Shown: positions 32,873 to 41,741, counted from the stretch's first letter. The stretch is DNA of 64,000 bases from Elusimicrobiota bacterium (GCA_026388155.1 JAPLKI010000013.1:124001-188000); one strand, 5' to 3'. Made by a program: numbers and translations. Notes: generated by a model from the letters alone, not told the origin.

Positions 32873-33871
32873 TTATCGCTCTTGTGCGGGGCTGTGGTCG
32901 AGGTACCACACATAGTCGGCAAGGCCGGCATCCTGCGCTGGAAAGGCTGCGGGGCAGGCTGCGGCGTCCTGGGGGTAGAAAGAGGCCAGGCGCAGACCGG
33001 CGGTCCGGGATTTAAAGGATTCGGGGATGCCAGCGTTGTATATTACGTGGCCGGCTCCGGCTACGGCCAACGCGGCAAAGCCGGGGTTGGCGTTTACGAA
33101 GGCGGCCAGGCGGGCGCCCATGGTTTCGTTCCACGCGGACATGGCGGCCAGATAGTTTTCGAATTTAAACATATCAGCCATGTGGCCTTCAAAGGAGCTG
33201 CGGATATATTTTATGTAGGCTTCGTTGGTGGTTACCTTAAGGTCCGGGGGCAGGTACTGTTTGTCTTCGGGGGTAAGAGCTTCCAGGCCGACATGGGCTA
33301 TGTTTGAGACTACTTTTTTGGGCAGGTTCAGGGCGAGGGCTTTCAGCCGGTTGGCGCGGATAAAGTCGAACAGCGGCTTATAAAGGTTGAAGTCGAACCC
33401 CCATTCCGTTTTCCAGTCGGCTTTCAGCAGAAAATCTTCTTCGGTAAGGCGGCCTGCGGCGTAGTCGTCCAGCACGGGCTGAAGGGTCATATTGAGCATT
33501 TCAAAGCCGACCACTATGCCGCCGCCGCGGGCGGCATACAGGGCTTTTAAAGCTTCAAGCTGGGCAAGGTGGTCCGCCATCTGGTCGTGGGTTTCTCCTA
33601 CGAAGACGGCGTCGCTGTTCTGAATGAGGGTTTGGAAAGCGGCGGGGCCGCCGACGGGGGCGCCGGAGAGGGAGTTGAAGACGCAAAAGCCGGGGGCTGT
33701 CCGCGGCGAAGGGGCGGGGGGCGGGACCGCGGGCTCCGTGTTTTTCAGGTTTTCCATCAGGAGGTTGTAGTAGTTGTTCCGGTCAAAAGCGGGCTCTCTC
33801 AGCGTTTCAGGTATTCCGGCGCGGGCTGTTGCGGCGGCGGAGAGGAACAGAGCTATCGCTAGTTTTAACAT
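32873..33871 (-). CDS. ChaN-like (DUF399) secreted protein
   Basis: This is a 332-residue protein with a signal peptide (MLKLAIALFLSAAATARA). A Pro-rich linker near residues 50-60 precedes the ChaN/haem-binding-uptake domain. The domain begins DAVFVGETHDQMADHLAQL and includes VVGFEMLNMTLQPVLDDY, LPKKVV and AVAGAGHVIYNAGIPE. These ETHD and GxxH motifs are conserved across the ChaN/Tiki superfamily. The campylobacterial ChaN binds haem; others are metal-dependent hydrolases, so haem or metal handling in the periplasm is the best guess. AAAGGAG precedes the start. It lies just upstream of the ECF operon on the same strand. Confidence 0.85.
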   Translation of the reverse strand: MLKLAIALFLSAAATARAGIPETLREPAFDRNNYYNLLMENLKNTEPAVPPPAPSPRTAPGFCVFNSLSGAPVGGPAAFQTLIQNSDAVFVGETHDQMADHLAQLEALKALYAARGGGIVVGFEMLNMTLQPVLDDYAAGRLTEEDFLLKADWKTEWGFDFNLYKPLFDFIRANRLKALALNLPKKVVSNIAHVGLEALTPEDKQYLPPDLKVTTNEAYIKYIRSSFEGHMADMFKFENYLAAMSAWNETMGARLAAFVNANPGFAALAVAGAGHVIYNAGIPESFKSRTAGLRLASFYPQDAAACPAAFPAQDAGLADYVWYLDHSPAQER

Positions 33872-34035
33872 CTATGTTGGCTCCTTTGCGCTCACGCTGA
33901 CTAGAATCACGCAACGCCGCTTATATTAGTATATGGAATTATATGCGTGGCTGTATAGTGTTCAAGGCCCGTATTTGACCGGCTTTTCAGTTCCGGCTCT
34001 TTGGGCCGGAACTGCCCGGGGGGGGCGAATAATTA

Positions 34036-34041
34036 TATAAT
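34036..34041 (+). promoter_or_regulatory. -10 box positioned for leaderless transcription
   Basis: TATAAT is followed by six bases and then the ATG at 34048, so transcription would begin at or one base from the start codon. No good -35 is visible. Confidence 0.5.
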
Positions 34042-34047
34042 TTGGGA

Positions 34048-35478
34048 ATGATCAATCTTGCCGCCGTAAATTCAAAACTGCTTAAAGCACACTACGCCGT
34101 AAGGGGTAAAATAGTTGTCCGCGCCAATGAGCTGGAAGGGCGCGGGAAGAAGATAATTTACTGTAATATAGGCAATCCCCAGGCGCTGAAACAAAAGCCT
34201 CTCACGTTCGTGCGGCAGGTCCTCAGCCTGCTTGAGTATCCGGACATGATAGCCCTCCCCGAAACCGCGAAGATTTTCCCCGCCGACGCGATCAGGCGGG
34301 CAAAAATGATAATTGATAAAAATCCCGGCGGTACCGGGGCTTATACCCAGAGCGCGGGCATTCCGTTCATACGCAAAGCTGTCGCCGATTTTATCCATAA
34401 GCGCGACGGCATTCCCGTCGACATGAACCGGATACTTCTTACCGACGGCGCCAGCAAAGGCGTTCAGGCTGTGCTGACCATGCTGACGAACAGGGAGACG
34501 GACGGGTACATGATCCCCATCCCGCAGTATCCGCTCTACAGCGCGACTATCGAGCTGTACGGAGCGAAGCAGATAAACTATTTCCTCGATGAGAGCAACC
34601 ACTGGCAGCTGAACGAGCATGAACTGAACAGGAGTTTTGACGAAGCTAAAAAGAACGGCATTAATCCCGTGGCGATCGTGGTAATAAATCCGGGCAACCC
34701 CACCGGCGCCGTGCTTTCCATGGAAAATATCGAGATGGTGGTCCGCTTCGCGAGAAAACACAAGCTTTCAATCCTTGCCGACGAAGTTTATCAGGAGAAT
34801 ATTTACGCGCCGGGGCTTAAGTTCTATTCGTTCGCCAAGGTGATGCATGATGAGGGCGAGACGGATGTGACGTTGTTCAGTTTTCATTCGGTTTCCAAGG
34901 GGTTCCTCGGCGAATGCGGGCACAGGGGCGGCTATCTTGAAGTCAGGAACATGCCCGACGACGTTTACGCGGAGATGATAAAATTGCAGTCTATCGGTCT
35001 GTGCGCCAATGTGGACGGGCAGATAGTCACTTACCTGATGGCGGCGCCGCCCGAAAAAGGCTCGGAGAGCTATGAGCTTTACGCGCGGGAGCGCGACGCT
35101 ATACTCAGCGGCCTGAAGGAGAAGGCGGAGATACTCGGCCGCGGCTTAAATGAGATAGAGGGGATGGAAACTTATATTCCGCAGGGCGCGATGTACGCTT
35201 TTGTGAAGTTCGACCTCCCGCATCCGGAAGGCGTTGACCCGGCGAAGATGACGGAGGAGGAAAGGAGCAGCTATGAGACGGCAAGAGACTCGGAGTATTG
35301 CCTGAAACTGCTGGAAGAGACCGGGATCTGCGTGGTGCCGGGCTCGGGGTTCGGCCAGCGGCCCGGAACGCTTCATTTCCGCACAACTTTTCTGCCGCCG
35401 AAAGACGATATCAGGGCTCTCGTTGAAAATATGAAGAAATTCCACGCTTCTTACGTAGCCAGGCTTAAGGGAAAATAG
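34048..35478 (+). CDS. PLP-dependent aminotransferase, alanine aminotransferase-like
   Basis: This is a 476-residue fold-type I aminotransferase. Motifs resemble eukaryotic and bacterial alanine transaminases: YCNIGNPQALKQKPLTF, TGAYTQSAGIPFIRKAVADFI, LTDGASKGVQ, VVINPGNPTGAVLS, LADEVYQENIY. The PLP-binding Lys284 is in FHSVSKGFLGECGHRGGY, and the substrate-binding Arg is in GTLHFRTTFLPP. It likely converts alanine plus 2-oxoglutarate to pyruvate plus glutamate. The ATG at 34048 has no ribosome site but an ideally placed -10, so I prefer a leaderless start. Two further co-directional genes follow within 70 bases each. Confidence 0.93.
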   Translation: MINLAAVNSKLLKAHYAVRGKIVVRANELEGRGKKIIYCNIGNPQALKQKPLTFVRQVLSLLEYPDMIALPETAKIFPADAIRRAKMIIDKNPGGTGAYTQSAGIPFIRKAVADFIHKRDGIPVDMNRILLTDGASKGVQAVLTMLTNRETDGYMIPIPQYPLYSATIELYGAKQINYFLDESNHWQLNEHELNRSFDEAKKNGINPVAIVVINPGNPTGAVLSMENIEMVVRFARKHKLSILADEVYQENIYAPGLKFYSFAKVMHDEGETDVTLFSFHSVSKGFLGECGHRGGYLEVRNMPDDVYAEMIKLQSIGLCANVDGQIVTYLMAAPPEKGSESYELYARERDAILSGLKEKAEILGRGLNEIEGMETYIPQGAMYAFVKFDLPHPEGVDPAKMTEEERSSYETARDSEYCLKLLEETGICVVPGSGFGQRPGTLHFRTTFLPPKDDIRALVENMKKFHASYVARLKGK

Positions 35479-35514
35479 AGGCGCCGCCGGAGATAGTCAG
35501 AAGAAGGCCTTGCC

Positions 35515-36249
35515 ATGAAAAAAGTCCAAAAACGACCCGCCCGGGGAAAATTTTTTCTGTGCGGCGCCGGCATAGATTTTCTTGACGACATGACGCTTGG
35601 AACCGTCCGCGTTTTGCGGAGCTGCGATGTCGTCTTTTATATTCATAAAGACCGCGAACGGGTCACAAAAACATTAAAACTTGTTTCTCCCGGCCTGCGT
35701 ATCGCGTACGCCGACTACGAGAGCATCCCGCAGCCGGCTCTCTGGCGTCTGATAGAAGCTGAGCTTAAAAAAGGCAGGCGGGTCGCGTATCTCGCCTACG
35801 GCAATCCGCTTCTTTTCAGCGAGGGGGGGATATTAGTGGATTATTGCCGCCGGCATGGATACGCCTTCAGCGTGGTTCCCGCCCTGTCGTCGGCGGACAA
35901 TATTCTGGGGGTGCTTGAGGAACACGGCAAGCGGCTGCTGGACAAAGGATTTTCCGTGTGTAAGGCGGAGGAGCTGCGGGCCCGTCCCGGTTTGCTGCCC
36001 CCGGCCGGGCTGCTGATAATTTTCTGCGCCAGCGAGGCGCTGAAAAAATACGGAAAAGAGCTGTTCGCTCCCATAGAGCGCTGTTACCCGGCGGATCACC
36101 CCGTCTATCTTGTGCGTGTAAGATCCGCCGGTCTCATAGGCAAAACATCATTCCGCTCTTTGAAAGTAAAGGATCTGCGCGCCGCAGCCGGCCTTATAGA
36201 GCACAGAATGTCTATAATACTGCCGGCGCTGCCCGCCGGCAGGTATTAA
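35515..36249 (+). CDS. Tetrapyrrole-methylase-fold SAM-dependent methyltransferase
   Basis: This is a 244-residue protein with the corrin/porphyrin methylase fold. The N-terminal glycine-rich loop is FFLCGAGIDFLDDMTLGTVRVL, with VVFY at the end of strand 2. The second conserved block is VAYLAYGNPLLFS, followed by VVPALSSADNILG where true cobalamin methylases have PG(I/V)(S/T)(S/A). No cobalamin, haem or siroheme genes are near. Sequences of this type are also used to methylate other substrates, including peptide backbones in borosin-type RiPPs, so the substrate is open. It sits between an aminotransferase and an unknown nuclease-like gene, 36 and 65 bases away. Confidence 0.78.
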   Translation: MKKVQKRPARGKFFLCGAGIDFLDDMTLGTVRVLRSCDVVFYIHKDRERVTKTLKLVSPGLRIAYADYESIPQPALWRLIEAELKKGRRVAYLAYGNPLLFSEGGILVDYCRRHGYAFSVVPALSSADNILGVLEEHGKRLLDKGFSVCKAEELRARPGLLPPAGLLIIFCASEALKKYGKELFAPIERCYPADHPVYLVRVRSAGLIGKTSFRSLKVKDLRAAAGLIEHRMSIILPALPAGRY

Positions 36250-36314
36250 TTGGATATGGATAAGAGGCCGTTTTTATAGCTGTCGGCGGGTGGAAATCTC
36301 TCCGGCGGATTTTT

Positions 36315-36992
36315 ATGGATAAACCAGGTGTGCTTAAACTTATTGAATTGTCCAGGCTGCCTGAGGATGTGAAGCGGTATTTTGCGAAGGTTGCCGGACG
36401 CAAGCCGCATTCCGCGCTGAAGGCGGAGCTTAAGAGAAATCCCGCGGATTTCATCGGGAATATGGACCGCCTGCTTGCCGCGGGGAGCGGAATTCTGGGG
36501 CGCCCGAAAGAAGAGGTTCTGTTCATTACGGGATTTAATAAAAATGATATGGCGCCGGAAAGGTTCGGGGCGGCGCTGGCGGAGCTCCGGGCCGTGGTAT
36601 TCCTTCACCGCGAGGAATTTGGCGATTTGAAATTTATCCGGCAGCGCGGCGGCACAAGCGCGGATATCTCCGGGGTGAGGGGCGGCCAGAACTATGTATT
36701 TGAGGTCTGTTGCCTTCAATCGGACAACGATTTTTCCATAGTTCGTCTTGCGCTAAAGTATGATAAAAAAAAGCGGCAATTGAACAGTTCCCGTAAAAAA
36801 TACAACTGTGAGCGCGGCGCTCTGATCTTTGCGGCCAATCCTTCCGATTTTGACAGTTCTGTGGATGAGGTCGACCTGCGGGAGCTTGCGGGCGGGCTGT
36901 ACGTAAAAAAGAACAACCCCCCATTCACGCATATCTGCCTGCTTGCCGGCAATAAAGGTTCCGTTTTTCCCGAGTGGGAATCGGGGATATAA
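36315..36992 (+). CDS. Unknown protein, possible PD-(D/E)XK-like nuclease fold
   Basis: This is a 225-residue soluble protein with no signal peptide. The N-terminal ~60 residues are helical. The central part (LKFIRQRGGTSADISGVRGGQNYVFEVCCLQ, in parts, ~105-135) has a conserved-looking Asp in ADI and a Glu-x-Cys where PD-(D/E)XK enzymes have ExK. It is followed by a Lys-rich helix (KYDKKKRQLNSSRKKY) and a strand GALIFAAN. That order suits the fold, but the Lys replacement suggests an inactive or divergent member. The identification is tentative. It is the last gene of the aminotransferase-methylase cluster. Confidence 0.5.
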   Translation: MDKPGVLKLIELSRLPEDVKRYFAKVAGRKPHSALKAELKRNPADFIGNMDRLLAAGSGILGRPKEEVLFITGFNKNDMAPERFGAALAELRAVVFLHREEFGDLKFIRQRGGTSADISGVRGGQNYVFEVCCLQSDNDFSIVRLALKYDKKKRQLNSSRKKYNCERGALIFAANPSDFDSSVDEVDLRELAGGLYVKKNNPPFTHICLLAGNKGSVFPEWESGI

Positions 36993-37009
36993 CACTATTT
37001 TTTTGGGGG

Positions 37010-37429
37010 CTAAAATAAATCCGCGCCGCGCCGCGTCCGCTTTATGTCGGCCCGGCATTTTTTGCTTTCAAGGCGGCGCTGTTTTGAGCCGTAAGAGGGT
37101 TTTGTGGGCCTTCTGCGTCTTGGAGGGCGCATGGCGCGTTCCAATAGTTCGCGCAGCCGGGCCCTGGCGGCTTGGCGGTTCTGCTCCTGCGTTCTGTGCT
37201 CGCTTGCGATGATCAGTATATCGCCGCCCTCGGTCAGCTTTGCGCCGGCAAGCTGTCTGAGCCGCGCCTGCGCCGCATGGGACAGGCCGGACAAGCGGGG
37301 GCAAAAGCGAAGCTGCACGGCGGTGGCGACTTTGTTCACGTTCTGCCCGCCGTGGCCGCCGCTCCTTATAAATTTTTCCTCAATTGAGCCCGGAGCCGGA
37401 AAGAAACCTGATTCAAATTCAGTCATCAT
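37010..37429 (-). CDS. arfB: Alternative ribosome-rescue factor (ArfB/YaeJ-like)
   Basis: This is a 139-residue peptidyl-tRNA hydrolase of the class I release-factor family. The catalytic GGQ (27-29) is in RSGGHGGQNVNKVATAVQL. The basic C-terminal tail (RPPRRRRPTKPSYGSKQRR, in parts) is the segment that enters the empty mRNA channel of stalled ribosomes in ArfB. The codon-recognition domain of full release factors is absent, which fits this role. The start is the ATG at 37429 or 37426; an upstream TTG at 37444 is less likely. It follows glpK by 30 bases on the same strand. Confidence 0.92.
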   Translation of the reverse strand: MMTEFESGFFPAPGSIEEKFIRSGGHGGQNVNKVATAVQLRFCPRLSGLSHAAQARLRQLAGAKLTEGGDILIIASEHRTQEQNRQAARARLRELLERAMRPPRRRRPTKPSYGSKQRRLESKKCRADIKRTRRGADLF

Positions 37430-37459
37430 AGGTATATATCGCAAACCCGCGTTTGTGGT

Positions 37460-38935
37460 TTATAGCAGCCGGTTTACCGCTTCTTTCCAGCCGCTGTACA
37501 GGCGCGCGGCCTCTTTTCGCGGCATGGAGGGTTTAAACTCCCTGTCCCTGGCCCAGCAGGCGCGTATTTCTTCCGGGTTTTTCCAGTAACCTGCGGCCAG
37601 CCCGGCCAGATACGCGGCGCCCAGGGAAGTCGTTTCTATCACGCGCGGCCGCACCACCTTAATTCCGCAGATGTCCGCCTGAAAAGCGCAAAGCAGGTTA
37701 TTGGCCGAAGCCCCGCCGTCTATTTTAAGTTCTTTGACGCGCAGGCCGCAGTCGCGCTCCATGGCGTCCATCACATCTTTTGTCTGGTAACACATGGCTT
37801 CAATTGCGGCTCTCGCCAGATGATTTCGCGAGGTGCCTCTTGTTATGCCGAACAGCGCGCCCCGCGCGTGAGGTTTCCAATAAGGCGCACCGAGCCCGGT
37901 GAAAGCGGGCACAAGGTAAACCCCTTCATTGTTCTTCAGAGCGGCCGCCATCTTTCGGGATTGGGAGGCCGAGTTCAATATTTTAAGCCCGTCCCTCAGC
38001 CACTGCACGGCCGCGCCCGCTATAAAAACGGCGCCCTCAAGCGCGTAAGCCGGGCCGCCGCCGGCGTCGCAGGCGAGCGTGGTTATAAGCCCGCTGGCTG
38101 AATTGACGCGGTTTTTTCCGGTATTCATCAGCAGGAAACAGCCGGTGCCGTAAGTGTTCTTGACCGTTCCCGGTCCAAAGCAGGCCTGGCCGTATAAAGC
38201 CGCCTGCTGATCCCCCGCGATGCCGCTTACGGATATCCCCGCCGGCAGCCGGCCTATGGCTGCCGTCCTGCCGAATTCGCCGGCGGAAGGCCGGACCGCG
38301 GGCAGCATCGCGCGCGGCACGCCGAATATTTTAAGCAGCCGCTCGTCCCATTTAAGCTTTGTAATATCGAAAAGCATTGTGCGCGAAGCGTTCGTGTAGT
38401 CCGTGGCGTGCGTTTTTCCGCCGGTCAGTTTCCACAGTATCCAGGTGTCCGTTGTCCCGAACAGCAGTCCGCCGCGCGCCGCTTTTTTGGCCGCGCCGGG
38501 AACATGTTTCAGCAGCCACTCTATTTTTGAGGCGGAGAAATAAGCGTCAACCGGCAGGCCGGTCGTACGGCGGATGTAGCCGGATATTTTTTTGTCCGCG
38601 TTCAGCTCTTCACAGCGCCGGGCCGTGCGTCTGCACTGCCAGACTATGGCCCTGTAGATGGGCCTGCCGGTGTTCCTGTCCCAGACCACGGCGGTCTCGC
38701 GCTGATTGGTTATTCCGATGGCGGCGATCAGGCCGGGGGATACTGTTTGCAGGACTTTTTGTATACAATTGTTGACGCTTTCCCATATTTCTTCGGGGTC
38801 GTGCTCAACCCAGCCGGGTTTTGGAAAATACTGGCGGAATTCCGAGTAAGCGGCCGCTATTTTTTCCCCGCGGCGGTCGTAGACTATGGCCCGGCTTCCG
38901 GTGGTCCCCTGGTCTATGGCAAGAATATATTTCAT
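37460..38935 (-). CDS. glpK: Glycerol kinase
   Basis: This is a 491-residue FGGY-family sugar kinase. The N-terminal phosphate-binding motif IDQGTTGSRAIVYD and the glycerol-kinase blocks PGWVEHDPEEIW, IGITNQRETAVVWD, GDQQAALYGQACF and YKTYGTGCFLLMNTG-like are present. The family signature GAPYWKPHARGALFGITRG and DGGASANNLL complete the fold. It makes glycerol-3-phosphate for lipid synthesis or catabolism. No glpF or glpD is adjacent. Its upstream region contains a CAGAA-type repeat. Confidence 0.96.
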   Translation of the reverse strand: MKYILAIDQGTTGSRAIVYDRRGEKIAAAYSEFRQYFPKPGWVEHDPEEIWESVNNCIQKVLQTVSPGLIAAIGITNQRETAVVWDRNTGRPIYRAIVWQCRRTARRCEELNADKKISGYIRRTTGLPVDAYFSASKIEWLLKHVPGAAKKAARGGLLFGTTDTWILWKLTGGKTHATDYTNASRTMLFDITKLKWDERLLKIFGVPRAMLPAVRPSAGEFGRTAAIGRLPAGISVSGIAGDQQAALYGQACFGPGTVKNTYGTGCFLLMNTGKNRVNSASGLITTLACDAGGGPAYALEGAVFIAGAAVQWLRDGLKILNSASQSRKMAAALKNNEGVYLVPAFTGLGAPYWKPHARGALFGITRGTSRNHLARAAIEAMCYQTKDVMDAMERDCGLRVKELKIDGGASANNLLCAFQADICGIKVVRPRVIETTSLGAAYLAGLAAGYWKNPEEIRACWARDREFKPSMPRKEAARLYSGWKEAVNRLL

Positions 38936-38955
38936 GGTTAATTCGGTACGGCTTA

Positions 38956-39041
38956 AGAAGACAGAATTCAGAAGACAGTAGTCAGAATTCAGAATTGTGG
39001 AACATTCCCACCCATTCTGACTTCTGTATTCTGGCTTCTGG
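38956..39041. repeat. CAGAA-type inverted repeat, copy 2
   Basis: The left arm has GACAGAA/TTCAGAA/GACAGTA/GTCAGAA words and the right arm has ATTCTGACTTCTGTATTCTG plus GGCTTCTGGC. The centre is GTGGAACATTCCCAC, itself a hairpin. The stop codon of the next minus-strand gene (39044-39042) abuts the last word. Confidence 0.8.
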
Positions 39042-39881
39042 CTACCTATTTACTAAAACCGCCAGGCGCTGCGTTTCTTTTTCAAAATCTTCCATACTGT
39101 CGTAGGGCAGCGCGCTAAGCGGTTTATGCTCCAGTATGGCCCAAAGGCCGGTATTTTTAAGCGCTTTATGCGCGAAAGCTGCGAGCTCGGCGCACATCAG
39201 ATTAAAATTCGTATGGCTGGAATATGTCTTTTTTTCTTTAAGGCAGGAAAAGTCAAAATCCGCCGGATTCAGCCGCAGACGGAGATTTTGCTTCAGGATT
39301 ATGTCCAGCAGAAAAGAGGTTTCCGAAGTTCTCACCTCTTTTTTTACTTCCTTGCTTTTCCCCATGCCTATGGGCAGGCCGGTCACGGCCATTATACCCA
39401 TTCGCACCGCCCTCTCTCCTGCGGAGGGGCCTTCAACCGACTTTACTACTTTAACCGTTTCTTCTTTGAGCGGCGCCGCCGATAAAACCAGGATATCCGC
39501 GGCCGCCGCGTTCATGCTGACGCCGGCGGTGGCGTAGCTGAAGGTGTTGTTTGCAAAAGCGGCTTTTTTTATCAATGCGGGGTGGGTAAGCTTGGGCAGT
39601 CCGGCTGAAGGCAGTATTATCGTTTTAATACCGTAAGCTTCGCATTTCCCGGCCAACTCGCGCGCTCTGTCGGGCGCCAGGCCGGAACCCAGAAGACCCC
39701 AGCAATGCCTGACCAGCCGCCCGGCGTCATTTAAATTCAATGAATGGAATTCCGAAAGTATTTTAGCCGTAAGGGCAAAGTCCGGAAGTCTTTCTTCCGT
39801 TATCAGCACCGAATAAATTTCAGTCGCGGACAGCGCCATAGGTCCGCGACAGGCCAGAGTCACTTTTATCTCTTCTGCCAT
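39042..39881 (-). CDS. Unknown soluble protein
   Basis: This is a 279-residue protein with no signal or membrane segment and no family I recognise. The N-terminal part (IKVTLACRGPMALSATEIYSVL, in parts) and helical segments with GRLVRHCWGLLGSGLAPDRARELAGKCEAYGI (~55-90) look like a small alpha/beta domain of the type in which two adjacent amino-acid-binding-like folds repeat. A Thr/Ser-rich centre, KKEVRTSETSFLLDIIL, follows. The ATG at 39881 lies nine bases after a TACAAT -10 box, so the leader would be only a few bases long. A longer frame upstream (to 40214) covers hairpin-rich intergenic DNA and is rejected. Confidence 0.65.
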   Translation of the reverse strand: MAEEIKVTLACRGPMALSATEIYSVLITEERLPDFALTAKILSEFHSLNLNDAGRLVRHCWGLLGSGLAPDRARELAGKCEAYGIKTIILPSAGLPKLTHPALIKKAAFANNTFSYATAGVSMNAAAADILVLSAAPLKEETVKVVKSVEGPSAGERAVRMGIMAVTGLPIGMGKSKEVKKEVRTSETSFLLDIILKQNLRLRLNPADFDFSCLKEKKTYSSHTNFNLMCAELAAFAHKALKNTGLWAILEHKPLSALPYDSMEDFEKETQRLAVLVNR

Positions 39882-39931
39882 TGTCAAAATATTGTAACAA
39901 ATCCAACCCGTAACGGGGAGTAACCGTAACC

Positions 39932-40253
39932 CGAAACCTTCAGTCGACTGAAGGTTTCGCCCCGCAGGGTAGGGGGAACCACTATGTGGTTCCCGCCTGT
40001 GGCTAAATTCCCCAGGAAGGGGTGCCGCCGCCCTTTTCCGACGTGAAACGACGCTGGTATCTGCGCTATATTGACCGCATGAAAAAATGCGCTCAAAGCT
40101 TACACATGTCCGTAAAAGGGCGGGGTAACCCAGCCCCGCTCTTTTGGATTTATCGTCGAACCAAAAGGGCGGGGCCAGCCCTTTTGGCCAATAAATTTCC
40201 ATGTCACAGGCCAAAAGAGCTGTCCTCCGGGCGAATCCTGACTGAAGGATTCG
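39932..40253. repeat. Cluster of five strong hairpins in a 438-base gene-free gap
   Basis: In order: a 28-bp perfect palindrome centred on TCGA (39932-39959); GGGAACCAC-TAT-GTGGTTCCC (39974-39994); AAAAGGGCGGGG/CCCCGCTCTTTT (40114-40145, one wobble); CCAAAAGGGC/GCCCTTTTGG (40161-40187); and CGAATCCT/AGGATTCG (40232-40253). The third and fourth share a stem core. No convincing gene lies here; the gap also holds the promoter region of the NfeD gene (TATAAT at 40265-40270). Confidence 0.8.
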
Positions 40254-40319
40254 GGTTAAAATTGTATAATCAATATCGCTGGCGAACTATTTTAATTTTG
40301 ACCCGGAAGGTACATGATT

Positions 40320-41669
40320 ATGAAAAAAATAATTTTATTCGCGTTGTTTCTGGCATTGCCGCAGACCGGCGTTTTAGCGGCCAAAAAAGCCCAGGCTCCC
40401 AAGCTGGCCCAGCCGCAAAGCGGGAAAACTTACGCCGTGACCAAAGTGCTTGCCGCGCCCTACGCGGGCGTTATCACGCCTGCGGCGGCCGAATTCATGG
40501 ACGGCGCCATAGACCGCGCCAATGAAGAAAAATACGATCTGCTGGTTCTTGAGCTTGACACCCCCGGCGGACTTGACACTTCCATGCGCGACATCATAAA
40601 AAAGATCCTGGCGTCTAAGGTGCCGGTGGCGGTGTATGTTTATCCGCAGGGCGCGCGCGCGGCGTCCGCCGGAGTGTTTATCGCCATGGCGGCGCATCTG
40701 GCCGTAATGTCCCCCGGCACCAATATCGGCGCGGCGCACCCTGTAATGCTCGGCGCCATGCCGTCCATGGGCGGCGAAAAAGAAGGCAATAAGAAAGACC
40801 CGATGGAAGCCAAGGTTTTAAATGACGCTTCCGCTTACATCAATTCCATAACCCGGCAGAAAAACCGCAATGTCGAATGGGCCATAAAGGCCGTCACCAA
40901 AAGCGATTCCATCCCGGCCGAGGAAGCTCTTAAGCTCGGCGTGGCGGACCTTATCGCCTCCGACATGAACGATCTGCTGCTTAAAATAAACGGCCGCGAA
41001 GTCGAGAGCTTCGGCAGGCTGGCGGTTAAAGATCCCAAAGTCGATCTTATGCTCCAGACCCGCCGCCAGAAATTTTTAGCCGCCGTCACCGACCCGAACA
41101 TCGCCATGATACTTATGAGCCTGGGCGCGGCCGGGCTGTTTATAGAGCTTTACAACCCGGGCCTTATTCTGCCGGGCGTGGTGGGGGCGATGTCTTTATT
41201 GCTTGCGTTTTATTCTTTTCAGGCGCTGTCCGCCAATTTCGCGGGACTCGCCCTTATCCTGCTCGGATTTGTGTTTTTCATCGCTGAAATTAAAGTTGTC
41301 AGCTACGGTCTGCTCACGCTCGGCGGAGCGGTGTCCATAATCTTGGGGGCGCTGATGCTGTTTAACAGGCCCTCGCTTGGAGGATTGTCTATTTCTATGA
41401 CCATATTAACTTCCACACTTATCAGCCTTATCGCCGTGGTGGCGGCGCTTGCCTGGGTGGTTCTAAGAGCGCAGCTGCGCCGCGTGGTGACCGGCATTGA
41501 AAGCCTTGCCGGCAAAAAAGGCCTTGCAAAAACCGCCCTTAATCCCAAAGGCACGGTGCTGGTTGCGGGCGAGCTTTGGGAAGCTGAAAGCGTTTCCGGC
41601 GATGTCGCGGAAGGCGCGGAGATAACAGTCACCGCCGTTGAAGGCTTCAAAGTGCGCGTGAAAAAATGA
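40320..41669 (+). CDS. nfeD: NfeD-family membrane serine protease (ClpP-class)
   Basis: This is a 449-residue protein. The ATG at 40320 is preferred over 40314 because GGAAGG then lies nine bases upstream. A signal peptide (MKKIILFALFLALPQTGVLA) leads to a ClpP-like protease domain, with LLVLELDTPGGLDTSMRDIIKKIL and nucleophile Ser116 in ARAASAGVFIAMAA. Then come four to five membrane helices (~260-385) and a C-terminal OB-fold NfeDC domain (GTVLVAGELWEAES...AEGAEITVTAVEGFKVRV, in parts). Family members cleave C-termini of stomatin-like proteins; no stomatin gene is adjacent here. Confidence 0.93.
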   Translation: MKKIILFALFLALPQTGVLAAKKAQAPKLAQPQSGKTYAVTKVLAAPYAGVITPAAAEFMDGAIDRANEEKYDLLVLELDTPGGLDTSMRDIIKKILASKVPVAVYVYPQGARAASAGVFIAMAAHLAVMSPGTNIGAAHPVMLGAMPSMGGEKEGNKKDPMEAKVLNDASAYINSITRQKNRNVEWAIKAVTKSDSIPAEEALKLGVADLIASDMNDLLLKINGREVESFGRLAVKDPKVDLMLQTRRQKFLAAVTDPNIAMILMSLGAAGLFIELYNPGLILPGVVGAMSLLLAFYSFQALSANFAGLALILLGFVFFIAEIKVVSYGLLTLGGAVSIILGALMLFNRPSLGGLSISMTILTSTLISLIAVVAALAWVVLRAQLRRVVTGIESLAGKKGLAKTALNPKGTVLVAGELWEAESVSGDVAEGAEITVTAVEGFKVRVKK

Positions 41670-41681
41670 AACAGTTCTGTA

Positions 41682-41741
41682 ACGCGCCTGAATTATAATC
41701 TATAGGCGCGTATTGAAAATATTATGCGGTTGTGCCATAAT
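41682..41741 (+). promoter_or_regulatory. clpC promoter with upstream inverted repeat
   Basis: TTGAAA (41713-41718), 17 bases and CATAAT (41736-41741) form a sigma70-type promoter. Just upstream, ACGCGCCT (41682-41689) and AGGCGCGT (41704-41711) form a perfect inverted repeat with an AT-rich 14-base spacer. This could be a repressor site controlling the chaperone gene or the end of the nfeD transcript. It is not a CIRCE element. Confidence 0.6.

Noticed and set aside
39882-40214. Longer N-terminus of the unknown gene ending at 39042
   Set aside because: The added residues come from palindromic intergenic DNA, and a promoter -10 lies just before the ATG at 39881.
40022-40319. Coding frame through the hairpin-rich gap before nfeD
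   Set aside because: The frame runs through several perfect hairpins, then continues out of frame into nfeD, and has no family pattern.
41682-41711. CIRCE element upstream of clpC
   Set aside because: CIRCE has nine-base arms TTAGCACTC/GAGTGCTAA; the arms here are ACGCGCCT/AGGCGCGT.
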